Shown: positions 43,468 to 53,554 of the stretch, one piece after another | How the letters are laid out: the number at the start of each line of letters is the position of its first letter | Numbering within the stretch: position 1 is the first letter of the stretch | Assembly (NCBI RefSeq): GCF_947504215.1 | Contig: NZ_CANNGO010000002.1 | Location: 186,001-250,000 of the forward strand | Direction of reading: 5' to 3' | DNA: 64,000 bases | Origin: an uncultured Ruegeria sp. | Lineage (GTDB): Bacteria > Pseudomonadota > Alphaproteobacteria > Rhodobacterales > Rhodobacteraceae | Translations under genes and position numbers: made by a program | Notes under the pieces: model-generated | The model's database searches: none | Told to the model about the DNA's origin: nothing | What the model saw: the letters and a program-made list of their open reading frames with translations, nothing else

Positions 43468-44307
43468 TCACTTTGAGACTGAGCCGGGCGCGGGCACATC
43501 TTCGGTCAGAGGCCAGTAAAAATCTGGCGGCAGGCCCGCCTCGGCGCGTTTCTCTTCGTTGAAAGGCGGCTTCAGTTGCCCGTGAAAGTAGCGGCGGACC
43601 AGTTGATGAAACACATCTTTCGGGTCCAGATTTTCGCGCCCGCACAGGAAATGAAACCATTTCGATCCATAGGCAACATGCCCGACCTCTTCGGCGTAGA
43701 TCACTTCCAGCGCGGCGATCGCGTGATCGGCCTGTGCTTTGCGAAATATGTCGATCATGCCGGGTGTTACGTCCAAGCCCCGAGCTTCAAGAACCATAGG
43801 TACCACGGCAAGCCGCCCCATCAGATCTTCGGCAGTATCCTCTGCGGCGCGCCACATTCCGGCATGGGCGGGCAGGGCGCCATAGTGGCTACCCATCTGA
43901 TCCAGGCACTCGCACACCATCTCAAAATGGCGCGATTCCTCTTCGGCGCATTTGACCCAATCGTCATAGAACCCGATTGGCATCGGGACATGACCAAAGC
44001 GGGCGATGATATCCCAATGCAGATCGACAGCATTCAGCTCGATGTGTGCCACGGCATGCAGCAGCGCGATACGCCCGGCGTCTGTACCGGGGCGGCGTCT
44101 CGGGACATCACGCGGGGACAGCAATTCAGGTTTGTCTGGGCGCGCCGGATTCAACGGTGGTGCTGCGGTGCCAACCTCAATCTCCGGCGCGTCGCCCTTG
44201 CGCGCCGCAAACCATGCAGCGGCGTGGCGTTTGGACAGGGCGGTCTTGGCCTGACCATCCGCGGTTGTCAGGACCTCAGTTGCCATCTCGGTCAGTGTTA
44301 AAGCCAC
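43468..44307 (-). CDS. DUF455 ferritin-like protein
   Basis: The 279-residue product is a DUF455 family member, a ferritin-like four-helix protein with conserved metal-binding Glu and His (HIELNAVDLHWDIIARFGHVP, then EEESRHFEMVCECLDQMGSHYG and EVGHVAYGSKWF). Members occur widely in proteobacteria, but the substrate is unknown. I start at the GTG at 44307 (GGAG 7 nt upstream); the frame stays open to 44358. It lies 16-67 bp from bcp and is on the same strand, probably in one unit. Confidence 0.9.
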   Translation of the reverse strand: MALTLTEMATEVLTTADGQAKTALSKRHAAAWFAARKGDAPEIEVGTAAPPLNPARPDKPELLSPRDVPRRRPGTDAGRIALLHAVAHIELNAVDLHWDIIARFGHVPMPIGFYDDWVKCAEEESRHFEMVCECLDQMGSHYGALPAHAGMWRAAEDTAEDLMGRLAVVPMVLEARGLDVTPGMIDIFRKAQADHAIAALEVIYAEEVGHVAYGSKWFHFLCGRENLDPKDVFHQLVRRYFHGQLKPPFNEEKRAEAGLPPDFYWPLTEDVPAPGSVSK

Positions 44308-44373
44308 GGGTTTGCTCCGCCTGTCATTGGTCTGGGTGCGGAATAAACCGGATGGCAACCCAGGTCGAGGGCG

Positions 44374-44835
44374 TTACAGCGCTTTAACTGCCTCCAGCAC
44401 CGCGTCCACATGACCAGGCACTTTCACTTTGCGCCAGACGATTGCGATGCGGCCTTCGCCATTGACTACGAACGTCGACCGTTCGATCCCCATCGACTTG
44501 CGGCCATACATATTCTTTTCGACCCACACGCCGTAATCCTCGCAGACGGTCGAGTTCTCGTCCGATAGCAAAGGCGTGGTCAGCCCATGTTTGGCGACGA
44601 ATTTGTCATGTTTGGTCACGCTATCGCGTGAGATGCCAAAGACCTTAGCACCTGCATCGGCAAAGGCTTGAAGTTGCTCTGAGAAACCGATGGATTCCTT
44701 GGTGCAGCCCGGCGTATCATCGCGGGGATAAAAGAACAAAACGACGGTACCGCCGCGCAGGTCCGATAAGGTCACTTCGCCGCCGCCGTCGCGGGGCAGT
44801 GTGAAATTAGGGGCGATGTCTGAGACGTCAGGCAT
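44374..44835 (-). CDS. bcp: Bcp-type thioredoxin-dependent peroxiredoxin
   Basis: The 153-residue peroxiredoxin reduces hydroperoxides. The peroxidatic Cys44 is in YPRDDTPGCTKESIGF. The neighbouring resolving cysteine of E. coli Bcp (five residues later) is Ser here. Another cysteine, in NSTVCEDYG, might serve, or the enzyme may be of 1-Cys type. The C-terminus (VKVPGHVDAVLEAVKAL) is standard. It lies upstream of the DUF455 gene on the same strand. Confidence 0.94.
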   Translation of the reverse strand: MPDVSDIAPNFTLPRDGGGEVTLSDLRGGTVVLFFYPRDDTPGCTKESIGFSEQLQAFADAGAKVFGISRDSVTKHDKFVAKHGLTTPLLSDENSTVCEDYGVWVEKNMYGRKSMGIERSTFVVNGEGRIAIVWRKVKVPGHVDAVLEAVKAL

Positions 44836-44894
44836 TGGAAACTCCGCTAAAGATTCTCATAGGCTGCCCGATATCATAGGGCGGCACGGGCAGG

Positions 44895-47800
44895 TTGAAA
44901 GGCGTGGACACCAAATTGGCGCAGCAGGAACATGACGGGGGCGAACGGCCGGGTAAATCCGCGCGTCGTCGGTCGCGCCGTCGCACTGCGGGAATTTGGA
45001 CCATGCGCGGCGTGTTGTTGCTGGTTTTTCTGGCCCTATTCGCGGGTTTCATGGTCATTGGCCAGCGCATGCACGCGCCTGCCTGGCTGCGGGACCGGGT
45101 CGAAGCGCGGCTGGAGCAAACGCTTGGCGGTCTGCAGATCCGTTTCGGCGATGTCAGCTTTGTCATTCACGAAGGGTGGCGGCCCCGTCTGAGGTTAACG
45201 GATGTCAGCATCAGCGACGCAGCAGGACAGCAGATTGCGCAAGTGTCCGATATGCGGGCCAGCCTTGCCATGCGTCCCTTGCTGCGGGGCCACGTCAGGC
45301 CGAAGCGCATTATCCTTAGCGGGGCACAGGTCGCCCTGACGCGCGGAAAAGACGGCGCGCTGACGCTGACCGTCGGCGCCGGAAGTGCGCCGGTGCGAGA
45401 AGCGCCAAACTTGGCGCAGCTGATCGAGACCTCGGATCAGGTCTTTCTGTCCGAAAACCTGTCCGCACTGACATCGGTGGAACTGGATGCGATTACCTTA
45501 GACTATCGCGATCTTCGGCTGGAACGATCCTGGGTTCTGGATGGCGGGCATATATTGGTAACCCGCAGCGCCAGCGAAATGCGGTTGGCGACGGGGTTTT
45601 CCGTTCTGGCTGGGCGTGATTATATCAGCACGATCGAGGCAAATTACTCTAGCGTTCTGGGGTCCCCCGCCGCGCGGTTCGGGGTTTCAATCACGGATCT
45701 GCCGGCAGAAGACATTGCCGGTCAAAGCCCTGCGCTGGGTTGGTTGCAGGTGCTGCGAACGCCGATTTCAGGCGCGTTGCGCGGCAGTATTGATGGCGAA
45801 GGCGCCGTCGGGCCATTGTTTGCCACGTTGAATCTGGGCGCCGGCGCAGTGCAACCAAATCCGGAAACCCGTCCCGTCCCCTTTGAATCTGCGCGCACAT
45901 ATTTCACGTATGATCCGCGCCGTCAGGCGCTCGATTTTAACGAGGTTTCCGTAAAGTCCGCTTGGGGGTCGGTGCAGGCCGAAGGCACTGCGTTCCTGGC
46001 TGGGGTCGAGGACGGCATCCTTGACAGTTTGGCGGCACAGCTGCGTTTAACCGGCATTAATGTAAACCCGGCAAACCTGTTTCCCGAGGCACTTCAGCTG
46101 TCTCAGGCGGATCTCGACTTCAAGATGGAGTTTGCGCCCTTTCAGCTGCACCTTGGGCAAATGACCGTCTACGACACGGATCACACCGTGCGTGCGTCGG
46201 GTAATCTGACGGGGCGACCAGACGGCTGGGCTGTTCAGCTGGATGCCCATCTGGATGGCATGTCATCGGAACAGGTTTTGGGATATTGGCCCGAGCGTCT
46301 GGCCCCAAAGCCACGCGAATGGGTTACAGAAAACCTGTACGAAGGCGACCTCTCGGACATGGATTTCGCCTTGCGGCTAGAGCCCGGAGGCAAACCAGAT
46401 ATCTATCTGGATTTCGGGTTCGAAAAAGCCAAGATCCGATTTGCCAAAACGCTGCCTCCGATCGTTGGGGCACAGGGGCAGGCCAGCCTGATCAATGGCA
46501 GATTTACCGCAACAGCCGAAAACGGGGTGGTTCAGGCCGATCAGGGCGGTGGGGTAGATGCGTCGGGGACGTCTTTTATTATTCCAGATACCGATATCAA
46601 AAAATCCGCACCAGCGATTGCGCGGATCAGGGCAAAAGGCAGCGTAACGGCTGCGTTGTCGTTGCTGGACAGGCCTCCGCTGGAACTGCTGAGCAAAGCC
46701 AACTTGCCGGTCGATCTAGCTGATGGGTCGGTGTCTTTGTCCGGAACACTGTCACTACCGTTGAAAAAGGGCCTGAAGTTTCAGGATACAGAATTCCACT
46801 TCGATGGCGATCTGGGGAATTTGAACAGCGGCCGACTGGTGCCAGGGTTTACGGTCAGTGCCGACATGCTTGATCTTAGCGGGGATCAGACAGGTGTTCA
46901 GATTGAAGGTGAGGGACTGTTCGATGGCGTTCCCATTCAGGCGAAATGGCGGCAACCTATTGATGGAGAGACCGCACAACGCAGCGAACTGACTGGCCAG
47001 ATCGAGCTATCCCCGCGGTTGATGCAGGCGATTAACGCAGGCTTGCCGCAAGGTATGCTAACCGGGCAGGGCACTGCGGATATCGCCTTGGGGATCGGCG
47101 CAGGCGAACCACCCAAGCTATCCGCGTCCTCAGACTTGGAAGGGGTCGCGCTTGCCATTCCTGAATTGGGCTGGCGCAAGACCAACGGCAGCAAAGGAAA
47201 CCTAACGGCCGAGGCGACACTGGGACAAAGGTTGAGTGTCGACTCGTTGCGGCTGGACGCTGCAGGTCTGCGCACGGCCGCATCTATCTCGTTTCGGGAA
47301 GATGGCGGCTTTGACCGCGTCCGTTTCAGCTCGTTCGAGATTGGCGATTGGCTGGCTGTTCCGGCAGAGCTGGTGGGACGTGGCGCTGCAGTGCCAGACA
47401 TTCGGATTCTGGGTGGTGTTATAAATCTGGGCCGTGCAACGTTTGGCGAAGGTGGAGGGGCTGGGGACAGCTCGGCAGCCGCCGGGCCAAAATTGGATGT
47501 AGCGCTGGATCGATTACAGGTCACTGAAACAGTCGCCTTAACCGGGTTCAAAGGCTCGTTTGCGACCACTGGGGGCATCAATGGCGGGTTTACGGCACAG
47601 GTCAACAGCGGAGCCTCTGTTCGCGGGCAGGTTATCCCGCGCGGCGGTCGCAGCGCAGTCACCCTTACGTCCGAGAACGCAGGCGCCGTTCTGCGATCAG
47701 CCGGTCTGCTGACGCAAGCACGGGGCGGCGGTCTTGATTTGCAGTTAGAGCCGGTCGGCGCGCCGGGCAGCTACGACGTGATCCTGAAAATCATCAACAC

Positions 47801-48293
47801 GCGCATTCAGGACGCACCGGCCATGGCTGCATTGCTCAACGCCATCAGCCTGATCGGGCTGCTGGATGAGATGGCAGGGCAGGGCATATTCTTCTCGACG
47901 ATCGAAAGCCGGATGCGGCTCACGCCGACGGAAATCAAGGTGTTGAGCGGCAGCGCCGTTGGCCCTTCTATGGGGTTGTCTTTTGACGGTACCATTGATC
48001 CCGTCGCAGGGATGTTGAATTTGCGTGGCGCCATCTCTCCGATCTATCTGGTGAATGCGATTGGCAGCGTGTTCACCCGCAAAGGTGAGGGCATAATAGG
48101 TTTCAACTATACGCTGACCGGACCGCTGGATTCGCCGCAAGTGTCCGTGAACCCATTGTCAGGCCTTGCCCCATTGTTCCTGCGAAATCTGTTGCGCGCG
48201 CCAGCCCCCACCGTTTCGGACGGACCCAATGCGCAGCCGCAGAAACCTGATGAACCGAAGCGTACTTTCGGATCCCCACCCAGAGACAACTGA
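44895..48293 (+). CDS. Large AsmA/YhdP-like (DUF3971) envelope protein
   Basis: The 1132-residue protein has a basic N-terminus (RRRSRRR), one transmembrane helix (about 40-58) and a very long beta-rich periplasmic part. It resembles YhdP and related bridge-like AsmA proteins that move phospholipids between membranes. A C-terminal DUF3971/AsmA-2 region is likely (GVDTKL... opening aside, [24 protein letters not shown] is the usual end pattern). The start is uncertain: TTG 44895, GTG 44904 or ATG 45002. The divergent gene is bcp, 59 bp away. Confidence 0.85.
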   Translation: MKGVDTKLAQQEHDGGERPGKSARRRSRRRTAGIWTMRGVLLLVFLALFAGFMVIGQRMHAPAWLRDRVEARLEQTLGGLQIRFGDVSFVIHEGWRPRLRLTDVSISDAAGQQIAQVSDMRASLAMRPLLRGHVRPKRIILSGAQVALTRGKDGALTLTVGAGSAPVREAPNLAQLIETSDQVFLSENLSALTSVELDAITLDYRDLRLERSWVLDGGHILVTRSASEMRLATGFSVLAGRDYISTIEANYSSVLGSPAARFGVSITDLPAEDIAGQSPALGWLQVLRTPISGALRGSIDGEGAVGPLFATLNLGAGAVQPNPETRPVPFESARTYFTYDPRRQALDFNEVSVKSAWGSVQAEGTAFLAGVEDGILDSLAAQLRLTGINVNPANLFPEALQLSQADLDFKMEFAPFQLHLGQMTVYDTDHTVRASGNLTGRPDGWAVQLDAHLDGMSSEQVLGYWPERLAPKPREWVTENLYEGDLSDMDFALRLEPGGKPDIYLDFGFEKAKIRFAKTLPPIVGAQGQASLINGRFTATAENGVVQADQGGGVDASGTSFIIPDTDIKKSAPAIARIRAKGSVTAALSLLDRPPLELLSKANLPVDLADGSVSLSGTLSLPLKKGLKFQDTEFHFDGDLGNLNSGRLVPGFTVSADMLDLSGDQTGVQIEGEGLFDGVPIQAKWRQPIDGETAQRSELTGQIELSPRLMQAINAGLPQGMLTGQGTADIALGIGAGEPPKLSASSDLEGVALAIPELGWRKTNGSKGNLTAEATLGQRLSVDSLRLDAAGLRTAASISFREDGGFDRVRFSSFEIGDWLAVPAELVGRGAAVPDIRILGGVINLGRATFGEGGGAGDSSAAAGPKLDVALDRLQVTETVALTGFKGSFATTGGINGGFTAQVNSGASVRGQVIPRGGRSAVTLTSENAGAVLRSAGLLTQARGGGLDLQLEPVGAPGSYDVILKIINTRIQDAPAMAALLNAISLIGLLDEMAGQGIFFSTIESRMRLTPTEIKVLSGSAVGPSMGLSFDGTIDPVAGMLNLRGAISPIYLVNAIGSVFTRKGEGIIGFNYTLTGPLDSPQVSVNPLSGLAPLFLRNLLRAPAPTVSDGPNAQPQKPDEPKRTFGSPPRDN

Positions 48294-48337
48294 CTGGGGA
48301 TATGGCCGAATCTTTTTCTGCCTTGTATGGCGCATCC

Positions 48338-49384
48338 ATGAAACTCAGCGATTTTGATTTCCAACTTCCCGAAGACCTGATTGCAACGCGGCCCGTCAGC
48401 CCGCGCTCGTCCGCACGTCTTTTGGTGGCGCATGGGGGTGCGATCGCAGATTGTCACGTGTTTGACCTGCCGGATTGGCTGCAGCCCGGCGACCGGTTGG
48501 TGTTGAATGACACGCGGGTGATCCCGGCGCGTCTTAGCGGGCGGCGCCATCGGCACAGCGTGCAAGGCGCGGTTTCGGCGGCGATAGAGGCGACTTTGCT
48601 GGACCCACAGGCTGATGGGACATGGTCCGCACTGATCAAGCCTTTGAAAAAGATAAAGCTGGGCGAAGAGATCTTGTTTTCGGACCAGCTCAGCGCGACG
48701 CTGGAGCAGGTCAGCGACGGTCAGGCCTATCTGCGCTTCAACTTGACAGGTGATGATTTCGACGCCGCGCTGGAACAAGCAGGGGCCATGCCACTGCCAC
48801 CTTACATCGCTGCCAAACGCCCTGCAGACGACAAAGACAAGACGGACTACCAGACGATCTGGGCGCGCAATTCCGGGGCGGTCGCCGCGCCAACGGCGTC
48901 GCTGCACTTCGACGATCCGCTTATGAGCGCTCTGGCCGAGCGCGGCGTCGAATTCAGTCATGTCACATTACATGTGGGGGCGGGCACGTTTTTACCGGTC
49001 AAGGTCGAGGACGTGACCACTCATAAAATGCATGCCGAATGGGGATGTGTCAGCGCAGCCGCAGCCGAAGAAATCCGCGCGACCAAAGCCGCCGGAGGGC
49101 GGGTCATTCCGGTTGGTACAACGGCCCTGCGCCTGATCGAAAGTGCTGCGCGCGGTGGCGTGATCCAAGACTGGGTAGGCGAAACCGACATCTTTATCTA
49201 TCCGGGCTTCAAGTTCGCTGTGACTGACGCTTTGATGACCAATTTCCACCTGCCGAAGTCTACTTTGCTGATGCTGGTCTCTGCCCTGATGGGGCAAGAG
49301 AGAATGCAAACCGTCTATGCCCATGCGATTGAGAAGAACTATCGTTTCTTTTCTTATGGGGATGCGTCGCTTTTGATCCCCTGA
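48338..49384 (+). CDS. queA: S-adenosylmethionine:tRNA ribosyltransferase-isomerase
   Basis: QueA builds the epoxycyclopentanediol of epoxyqueuosine on tRNA, using the ribosyl part of SAM. The 348-residue protein begins [19 protein letters not shown] and has [22 protein letters not shown]-type motifs and the C-terminal [32 protein letters not shown], all hallmarks of QueA. I chose ATG 48338 by family alignment; ATG 48302 upstream is in frame. It lies downstream of the AsmA-like gene by 44 bp. Confidence 0.96.
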   Translation: MKLSDFDFQLPEDLIATRPVSPRSSARLLVAHGGAIADCHVFDLPDWLQPGDRLVLNDTRVIPARLSGRRHRHSVQGAVSAAIEATLLDPQADGTWSALIKPLKKIKLGEEILFSDQLSATLEQVSDGQAYLRFNLTGDDFDAALEQAGAMPLPPYIAAKRPADDKDKTDYQTIWARNSGAVAAPTASLHFDDPLMSALAERGVEFSHVTLHVGAGTFLPVKVEDVTTHKMHAEWGCVSAAAAEEIRATKAAGGRVIPVGTTALRLIESAARGGVIQDWVGETDIFIYPGFKFAVTDALMTNFHLPKSTLLMLVSALMGQERMQTVYAHAIEKNYRFFSYGDASLLIP

Positions 49385-49496
49385 AGGGCGTGTTCACGGG
49401 ATCGACATTTGGGAATGTCGTAGACAAGCGCGACCAGAGCGTTTTTTGATCGCAAAACGATTCCAAAACTCAGGTTGATTTAGTTCGGAGGCCCCA

Positions 49497-50768
49497 ATGC
49501 TTCAGGTCCTTTCCAGCGCGTGGGCGCTATTGCTCGGTATGGGGCTGCTTATGGTCGGCAACGGCCTGCAGGGTACCCTTTTGGGCGTGCGCGGAGACAT
49601 TGAAGGGTTCTCGACGCTAGAGATGTCGTTTGTGATGTCCGCCTACTTTGTTGGCTTTCTGGGGGGGTCGCGCCTGGCCCCCGAGATGATACGACGGGTA
49701 GGCCATGTGCGTGTATTCGCCGCTTTGGCCTCGTTCATTTCCGCCGTCATGATTATGTACCCCATGCTCACAGACCCGATTGCATGGTCGCTGGGCCGCG
49801 TCGTGATCGGGTTCTGTTTTTCAGGAGTGTATGTCACAGCAGAGAGTTGGCTGAACAACGCGGCGAGCAACGAAAATCGTGGTCAGGCCCTGTCACTATA
49901 CATGATCGTGCAGATGACGGGCGTTGTTACCGCGCAGGCGCTGTTGCTTGTGGGTGATCCAGCAGGCTATGAAACCTTTGTAATTGCATCCATTCTTGTG
50001 TCTGTATCGTTCGCGCCCATCTTGCTCTCGATCTCACCAACGCCCGCCTTTGATACAACCAAACCAATGACACTGCGCAAGCTTATGGAAACGTCGCCGC
50101 TGGGTTGCGTTGGCATGTTCCTGCTGGGTGGCGTGTTTTCGGCCCAGTTCGGGATGAGCGCTGTTTACGGAGCACAGGCAGGGCTGTCGCTGATCGAGAT
50201 TTCGTCATTTGTGGCGGCTTTCTACATTGGCGCTGTTTTACTGCAATTTCCCCTGGGATGGGTATCAGACAGGGTTGATCGACGTATTTTGATCCTTCTG
50301 GTGTCAGCGGTTGGAGGGGGCGGCGCATTGATTGGCATGATGTTCGGCACCACTTTCACAACCTTGTTGTCTGCGGCTTTTATCATCGGCGGCATGACAA
50401 GCCCGCTGTATTCACTGCTGGTTGCCTACACAAACGACTATCTAGAATATGATGATATGTCGGCGGCCTCTGGTGGGTTGGTCTTTATCAACGGTCTTGG
50501 TGCGATTGCCGGGCCAGTGATCACAGGGTGGTTGATGGGTAGTGGAGTTGTCGGACCACCGGGATTTTTCCTGTTTATTGCTACCTTAATGTTTGCGATG
50601 GCGGTTTATGCGCTCTATCGGATGACACAGCGTGCCTACGTGCCTGTTGATGAAACCGGAGCCATCGCCCCGATCTACCCAACCTCGTCACCGATCGCGA
50701 TGGAGGTTGCTCAAGAGGTTGTCATCGAAGCTGCGCAGGAAGAGCAGGACGCGCAGGATACCGCCTAG
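49497..50768 (+). CDS. MFS transporter (YcaD-like)
   Basis: The 423-residue protein has about twelve hydrophobic helices and the MFS loop motif after helix 2 (GSRLAPEMIRRVGHVRVFA), with a second copy in GWVSDRVDRRILILLVSAVG. It is similar to the YcaD-type major facilitator proteins of unknown substrate. A hydrophilic C-terminal tail rich in Glu, Ala and Gln (after about residue 385) is unusual for a transporter. GGAGG lies 5 nt before the ATG. Confidence 0.87.
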   Translation: MLQVLSSAWALLLGMGLLMVGNGLQGTLLGVRGDIEGFSTLEMSFVMSAYFVGFLGGSRLAPEMIRRVGHVRVFAALASFISAVMIMYPMLTDPIAWSLGRVVIGFCFSGVYVTAESWLNNAASNENRGQALSLYMIVQMTGVVTAQALLLVGDPAGYETFVIASILVSVSFAPILLSISPTPAFDTTKPMTLRKLMETSPLGCVGMFLLGGVFSAQFGMSAVYGAQAGLSLIEISSFVAAFYIGAVLLQFPLGWVSDRVDRRILILLVSAVGGGGALIGMMFGTTFTTLLSAAFIIGGMTSPLYSLLVAYTNDYLEYDDMSAASGGLVFINGLGAIAGPVITGWLMGSGVVGPPGFFLFIATLMFAMAVYALYRMTQRAYVPVDETGAIAPIYPTSSPIAMEVAQEVVIEAAQEEQDAQDTA

Positions 50769-50804
50769 GACACGAAAATATGTCGTAAGTGTTGCAATAT
50801 GTTA

Positions 50805-50822
50805 CTGTAACACTTCTGTAAA
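50805..50822 (+). promoter_or_regulatory. Possible Pho box-like direct repeat before the DUF924 gene
   Basis: CTGTAAC and CTGTAAA are separated by ACTT, an 11-bp period as in PhoB boxes (CTGTCAT repeats). The site lies 55 bp before the start codon. The match is partial, so this is weak. Confidence 0.25.
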
Positions 50823-50877
50823 ACCGACTTAAATGACGTTACGTCCCTGGGGAGGGCAAAAGACGGAGTTTAAGGCA

Positions 50878-51456
50878 ATGGTTGGGCCTGAAGACGTATT
50901 GAGTTTTTGGTTAGACAAGGTTGGTCCCGAAGGGTGGTATCTGCAGGATGACGCGTTAGACGCTGAAATCCGTGACCGTTTCCAAGAGTCCTGGAAGGCA
51001 GCGAGTGAGGGCAAGTTTTCGCTCTGGCTGACCTATCCAAGCGGGGCATTGGCATACATCGTTTTGATGGATCAATTCCCTCGGAACATGTTCCGCGGAG
51101 AGGCGAGGGCCTTTGCATCAGATCGCGCAGCACTCGCAGCCGCGAAATGTGCGGTCGACAGAGGCTGGGACCTTAAGATTGATGAACCGGCGCGGCAGTT
51201 TTTCTATCTGCCGATGATGCATTCTGAGAATTTGTGTGATCAGGAACGCTGCGTGCGCCTGATGTGCCAGAATCTGAGCAGTGACGATCCGAGCAATCTT
51301 TTGCACGCCCGGGCGCATCGTGAAGTGATCCGCAAGTTCGGCCGCTTCCCGTATCGCAATGAAGCCCTGTCTCGGCCAACAACCGAGCCAGAGGCGGCCT
51401 ATGTGAATATGGGCGGCTACGGTTCGACGGTTCGTGAATTGCAAGCTGCGGGTTAA
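50878..51456 (+). CDS. DUF924 family protein
   Basis: The 192-residue product has the DUF924 signature: VLSFWLDKVGPEGWY, then PSGALAYIVLMDQFPRNMFRGEARAFASD and FFYLPMMHSENLCDQE. It is all-helical and of unknown activity; the DQFPRN motif is the most conserved part of the family. I start at ATG 50878 (GGAG about 10 nt upstream); ATG 50833 would add 15 residues. Its end overlaps a convergent gene by 4 bp. Confidence 0.9.
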   Translation: MVGPEDVLSFWLDKVGPEGWYLQDDALDAEIRDRFQESWKAASEGKFSLWLTYPSGALAYIVLMDQFPRNMFRGEARAFASDRAALAAAKCAVDRGWDLKIDEPARQFFYLPMMHSENLCDQERCVRLMCQNLSSDDPSNLLHARAHREVIRKFGRFPYRNEALSRPTTEPEAAYVNMGGYGSTVRELQAAG

Positions 51457-51887
51457 GTCTCCGGCACACATCCTCGAATGTCTTTGACCCGGTCGGCCAC
51501 TGCGTCGGCCGACAGGTCTATGGCCTGTTCGATCAGCATCTCAGGAGACTCTGCCATTTCCGCGAACCGGGCTTGGGTGGATTGAAGTTTATATTCCACT
51601 GCGTTCAGTTTATCCAGAGCCTCCGCGATACGCGCCGCGGTTGCGCTGTCGAGAGTGCCTCCGTCAACAGGAATCGCGGCCAAATCACTCCGCAGGGCAG
51701 CCAACTCACCGCGAATTCCTTGGGCTTCTTCCCTCAGCGGGGTGACGATCTTCAGGTTCTCAGAGAAACTTGTGGTGATGTTGTCCACTGAAGATGCCAG
51801 TTTCCATCCCAGGAACAAGCATAATGCAATCAGTACAAGCGTGGCGTTCAGCAGGGCGAGCACTAAATCTTTGAGCGTCTTGGCCAT
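51453..51887 (-). CDS. Single-pass membrane protein of unknown function with coiled coil
   Basis: I do not recognise a family. The 144-residue product has an N-terminal transmembrane helix (about residues 7-29: LVLALLNATLVLIALCLFLGW) and a helical, coiled-coil-like remainder with heptad-style leucines (LAALRSDLAAIP, ALDKLNAVEYKLQSTQARFAEMAE). A Cys stands near the C-terminus. GAAAGG lies 6 nt before the ATG at 51887. The product probably faces the periplasm or cytoplasm as an elongated rod. Upstream is the lpdA operator region. Confidence 0.72.
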   Translation of the reverse strand: MAKTLKDLVLALLNATLVLIALCLFLGWKLASSVDNITTSFSENLKIVTPLREEAQGIRGELAALRSDLAAIPVDGGTLDSATAARIAEALDKLNAVEYKLQSTQARFAEMAESPEMLIEQAIDLSADAVADRVKDIRGCVPET

Positions 51888-52049
51888 GGTAAGCCTTTCG
51901 AATGACTTGTGAAAAGGAACGTCCAAGGGGCATTTGTTCTTCTTTTCTAGCCTTTGTAACGTCCCGGGTATAGGCTGAAAGCAGCACAACCTGAACATGC
52001 CGATCTTGCGTCGCATATGTCGCGCAGGCACCGTGTTGATGCGTCGCGG

Positions 52050-52075
52050 AATTTAGTTTAATGGTAAACTAAATT
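52050..52075. promoter_or_regulatory. Palindromic operator upstream of lpdA
   Basis: Arms AATTTAGTTTA and TAAACTAAATT are perfectly complementary and are separated by ATGG. It ends 27 bp before the lpdA start and covers a likely -10 element (TTTAAT). The core TAGTTTA-N4-TAAACTA equals that of the pdhA operator at 35041-35064. Confidence 0.75.
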
Positions 52076-52102
52076 TGAACCGACCTGCGCCGAGAGGGAC
52101 AT

Positions 52103-53497
52103 ATGGCTGCACAATCTTTTGATCTGATCGTAATCGGCGCTGGTCCTGGGGGCTATGTGGCTGCAATCCGCGCCGCTCAGCTGGGTCTGAAAGTGGCCGT
52201 GGTCGAGCGCGAGCATTTGGGCGGAATCTGCCTGAACTGGGGATGCATTCCGACCAAGGCGCTTTTGCGCTCGTCCGAAGTGTTCCACCTGATGGAGCGC
52301 GCCAAGGATTTCGGCTTGAAGGCGGACAAGGTCGGCTACGATCTGGACGCCGTCGTAAAGCGGTCGCGCGGCGTCGCCGGGCAGCTTTCCGGTGGTATCG
52401 GTCACTTGCTGAAGAAAAATAAAGTGACCGTAGTGATGGGAGAGGCAACGATCCCGGCCAAGGGCAAAGTCAGCGTCAAAACTGACAAAGGCACTGAGGA
52501 GTTGACTGCCAAGAACATCGTTCTGGCCACCGGTGCGCGGGCACGAGAATTGCCGGGGCTTGAGGCCGATGGCGATCTGGTCTGGACCTATAAGCACGCA
52601 CTTCAGCCGCCTCGGATGCCTAAGAAGCTGTTGGTGATCGGTTCGGGCGCTATCGGTATCGAGTTTGCCAGCTTCTACAATACGCTTGGCTCCGATACGA
52701 CGGTCGTCGAAGTCATGGACCGCGTGCTGCCGGTCGAAGATGCCGAAATCAGCGGACTGGCCAAAAAAGCCTTCACCAAGCAAGGCATGACCATCATGGA
52801 AAAGGCGATGGTCAAGCAGCTTGATCGCGCCAAGGGCAAAGTGACCGCGCATATCGAGGTGAAAGGTAAGGTTGAGAAACACGACTTTGACACCGTGATT
52901 TCTGCAGTTGGGATTGTCGGTAACGTCGAAGGCCTCGGACTCGAAGCTTTGGGCGTCAAGATTGATCGCACGCATGTGGTGACAGATGAATTCTGCCGCA
53001 CGGGCGTCGAGGGTCTCTATGCTATCGGCGACATCGCCGGGGCGCCTTGGTTGGCGCACAAAGCCAGCCATGAAGGCGTTATGGTCGCAGACCTGATCGC
53101 CGGGAAACACGCGCATCCGGTGAAACCTGAAGGCATTGCCGGCTGCACCTATTGCCAGCCCCAAGTGGCATCTGTGGGCTACAGCGAAGCAAAAGCCAAG
53201 GAGCTTGGCTATGACATCAAGGTCGGTCGCTTCCCGTTCATCGGCAACGGCAAGGCCATTGCTTTGGGCGAACCCGAAGGTCTGATCAAGACCGTTTTCG
53301 ACGCAAAAACCGGAGAGCTTCTTGGAGCCCACATGATTGGTGCCGAGGTGACCGAGTTGATTCAGGGGTATGTTGTCGGGCGTCAGCTGGAGACGACGGA
53401 AGAGGACCTGATGAATACAGTCTTCCCGCATCCGACATTGTCAGAAATGATGCATGAAAGCGTTCTGGATGCCTATGGCCGCGTGATCCACATGTAA
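52103..53497 (+). CDS. lpdA: Dihydrolipoyl dehydrogenase (E3)
   Basis: The 464-residue flavoenzyme reoxidises dihydrolipoamide using NAD+. It has the FAD fingerprint GAGPGGY near residue 13, the redox disulfide Cys43-Cys48 (GGICLNWGCIPTKAL), the NAD-binding GSGAIGIEFASF, and the C-terminal HPTLSEMMHES with the active His near 443. Such an enzyme can serve pyruvate and 2-oxoglutarate dehydrogenases. The operator shared with pdhA indicates that this copy is tuned to pyruvate dehydrogenase. A strong terminator follows. Confidence 0.96.
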   Translation: MAAQSFDLIVIGAGPGGYVAAIRAAQLGLKVAVVEREHLGGICLNWGCIPTKALLRSSEVFHLMERAKDFGLKADKVGYDLDAVVKRSRGVAGQLSGGIGHLLKKNKVTVVMGEATIPAKGKVSVKTDKGTEELTAKNIVLATGARARELPGLEADGDLVWTYKHALQPPRMPKKLLVIGSGAIGIEFASFYNTLGSDTTVVEVMDRVLPVEDAEISGLAKKAFTKQGMTIMEKAMVKQLDRAKGKVTAHIEVKGKVEKHDFDTVISAVGIVGNVEGLGLEALGVKIDRTHVVTDEFCRTGVEGLYAIGDIAGAPWLAHKASHEGVMVADLIAGKHAHPVKPEGIAGCTYCQPQVASVGYSEAKAKELGYDIKVGRFPFIGNGKAIALGEPEGLIKTVFDAKTGELLGAHMIGAEVTELIQGYVVGRQLETTEEDLMNTVFPHPTLSEMMHESVLDAYGRVIHM

Positions 53498-53516
53498 ATC
53501 TGCTTAAGCGCAATCA

Positions 53517-53551
53517 AAAAAAGGCACCGTCAGTCTGGCGGTGCCTTTTTT
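53517..53551. terminator. Bidirectional terminator between lpdA and the M20 peptidase gene
   Basis: A perfect 13-bp stem (AAAAAAGGCACCG/CGGTGCCTTTTTT, 9-nt loop) with A and T runs lies between two convergent genes. Confidence 0.93.
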
Positions 53552-53554
53552 AGT

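Noticed and set aside
52058..53431. Long open frame antisense to lpdA
   Set aside because: It is an antisense shadow of strongly biased, GC-rich lpdA codons. It has no recognisable domain, and lpdA itself has every family motif.
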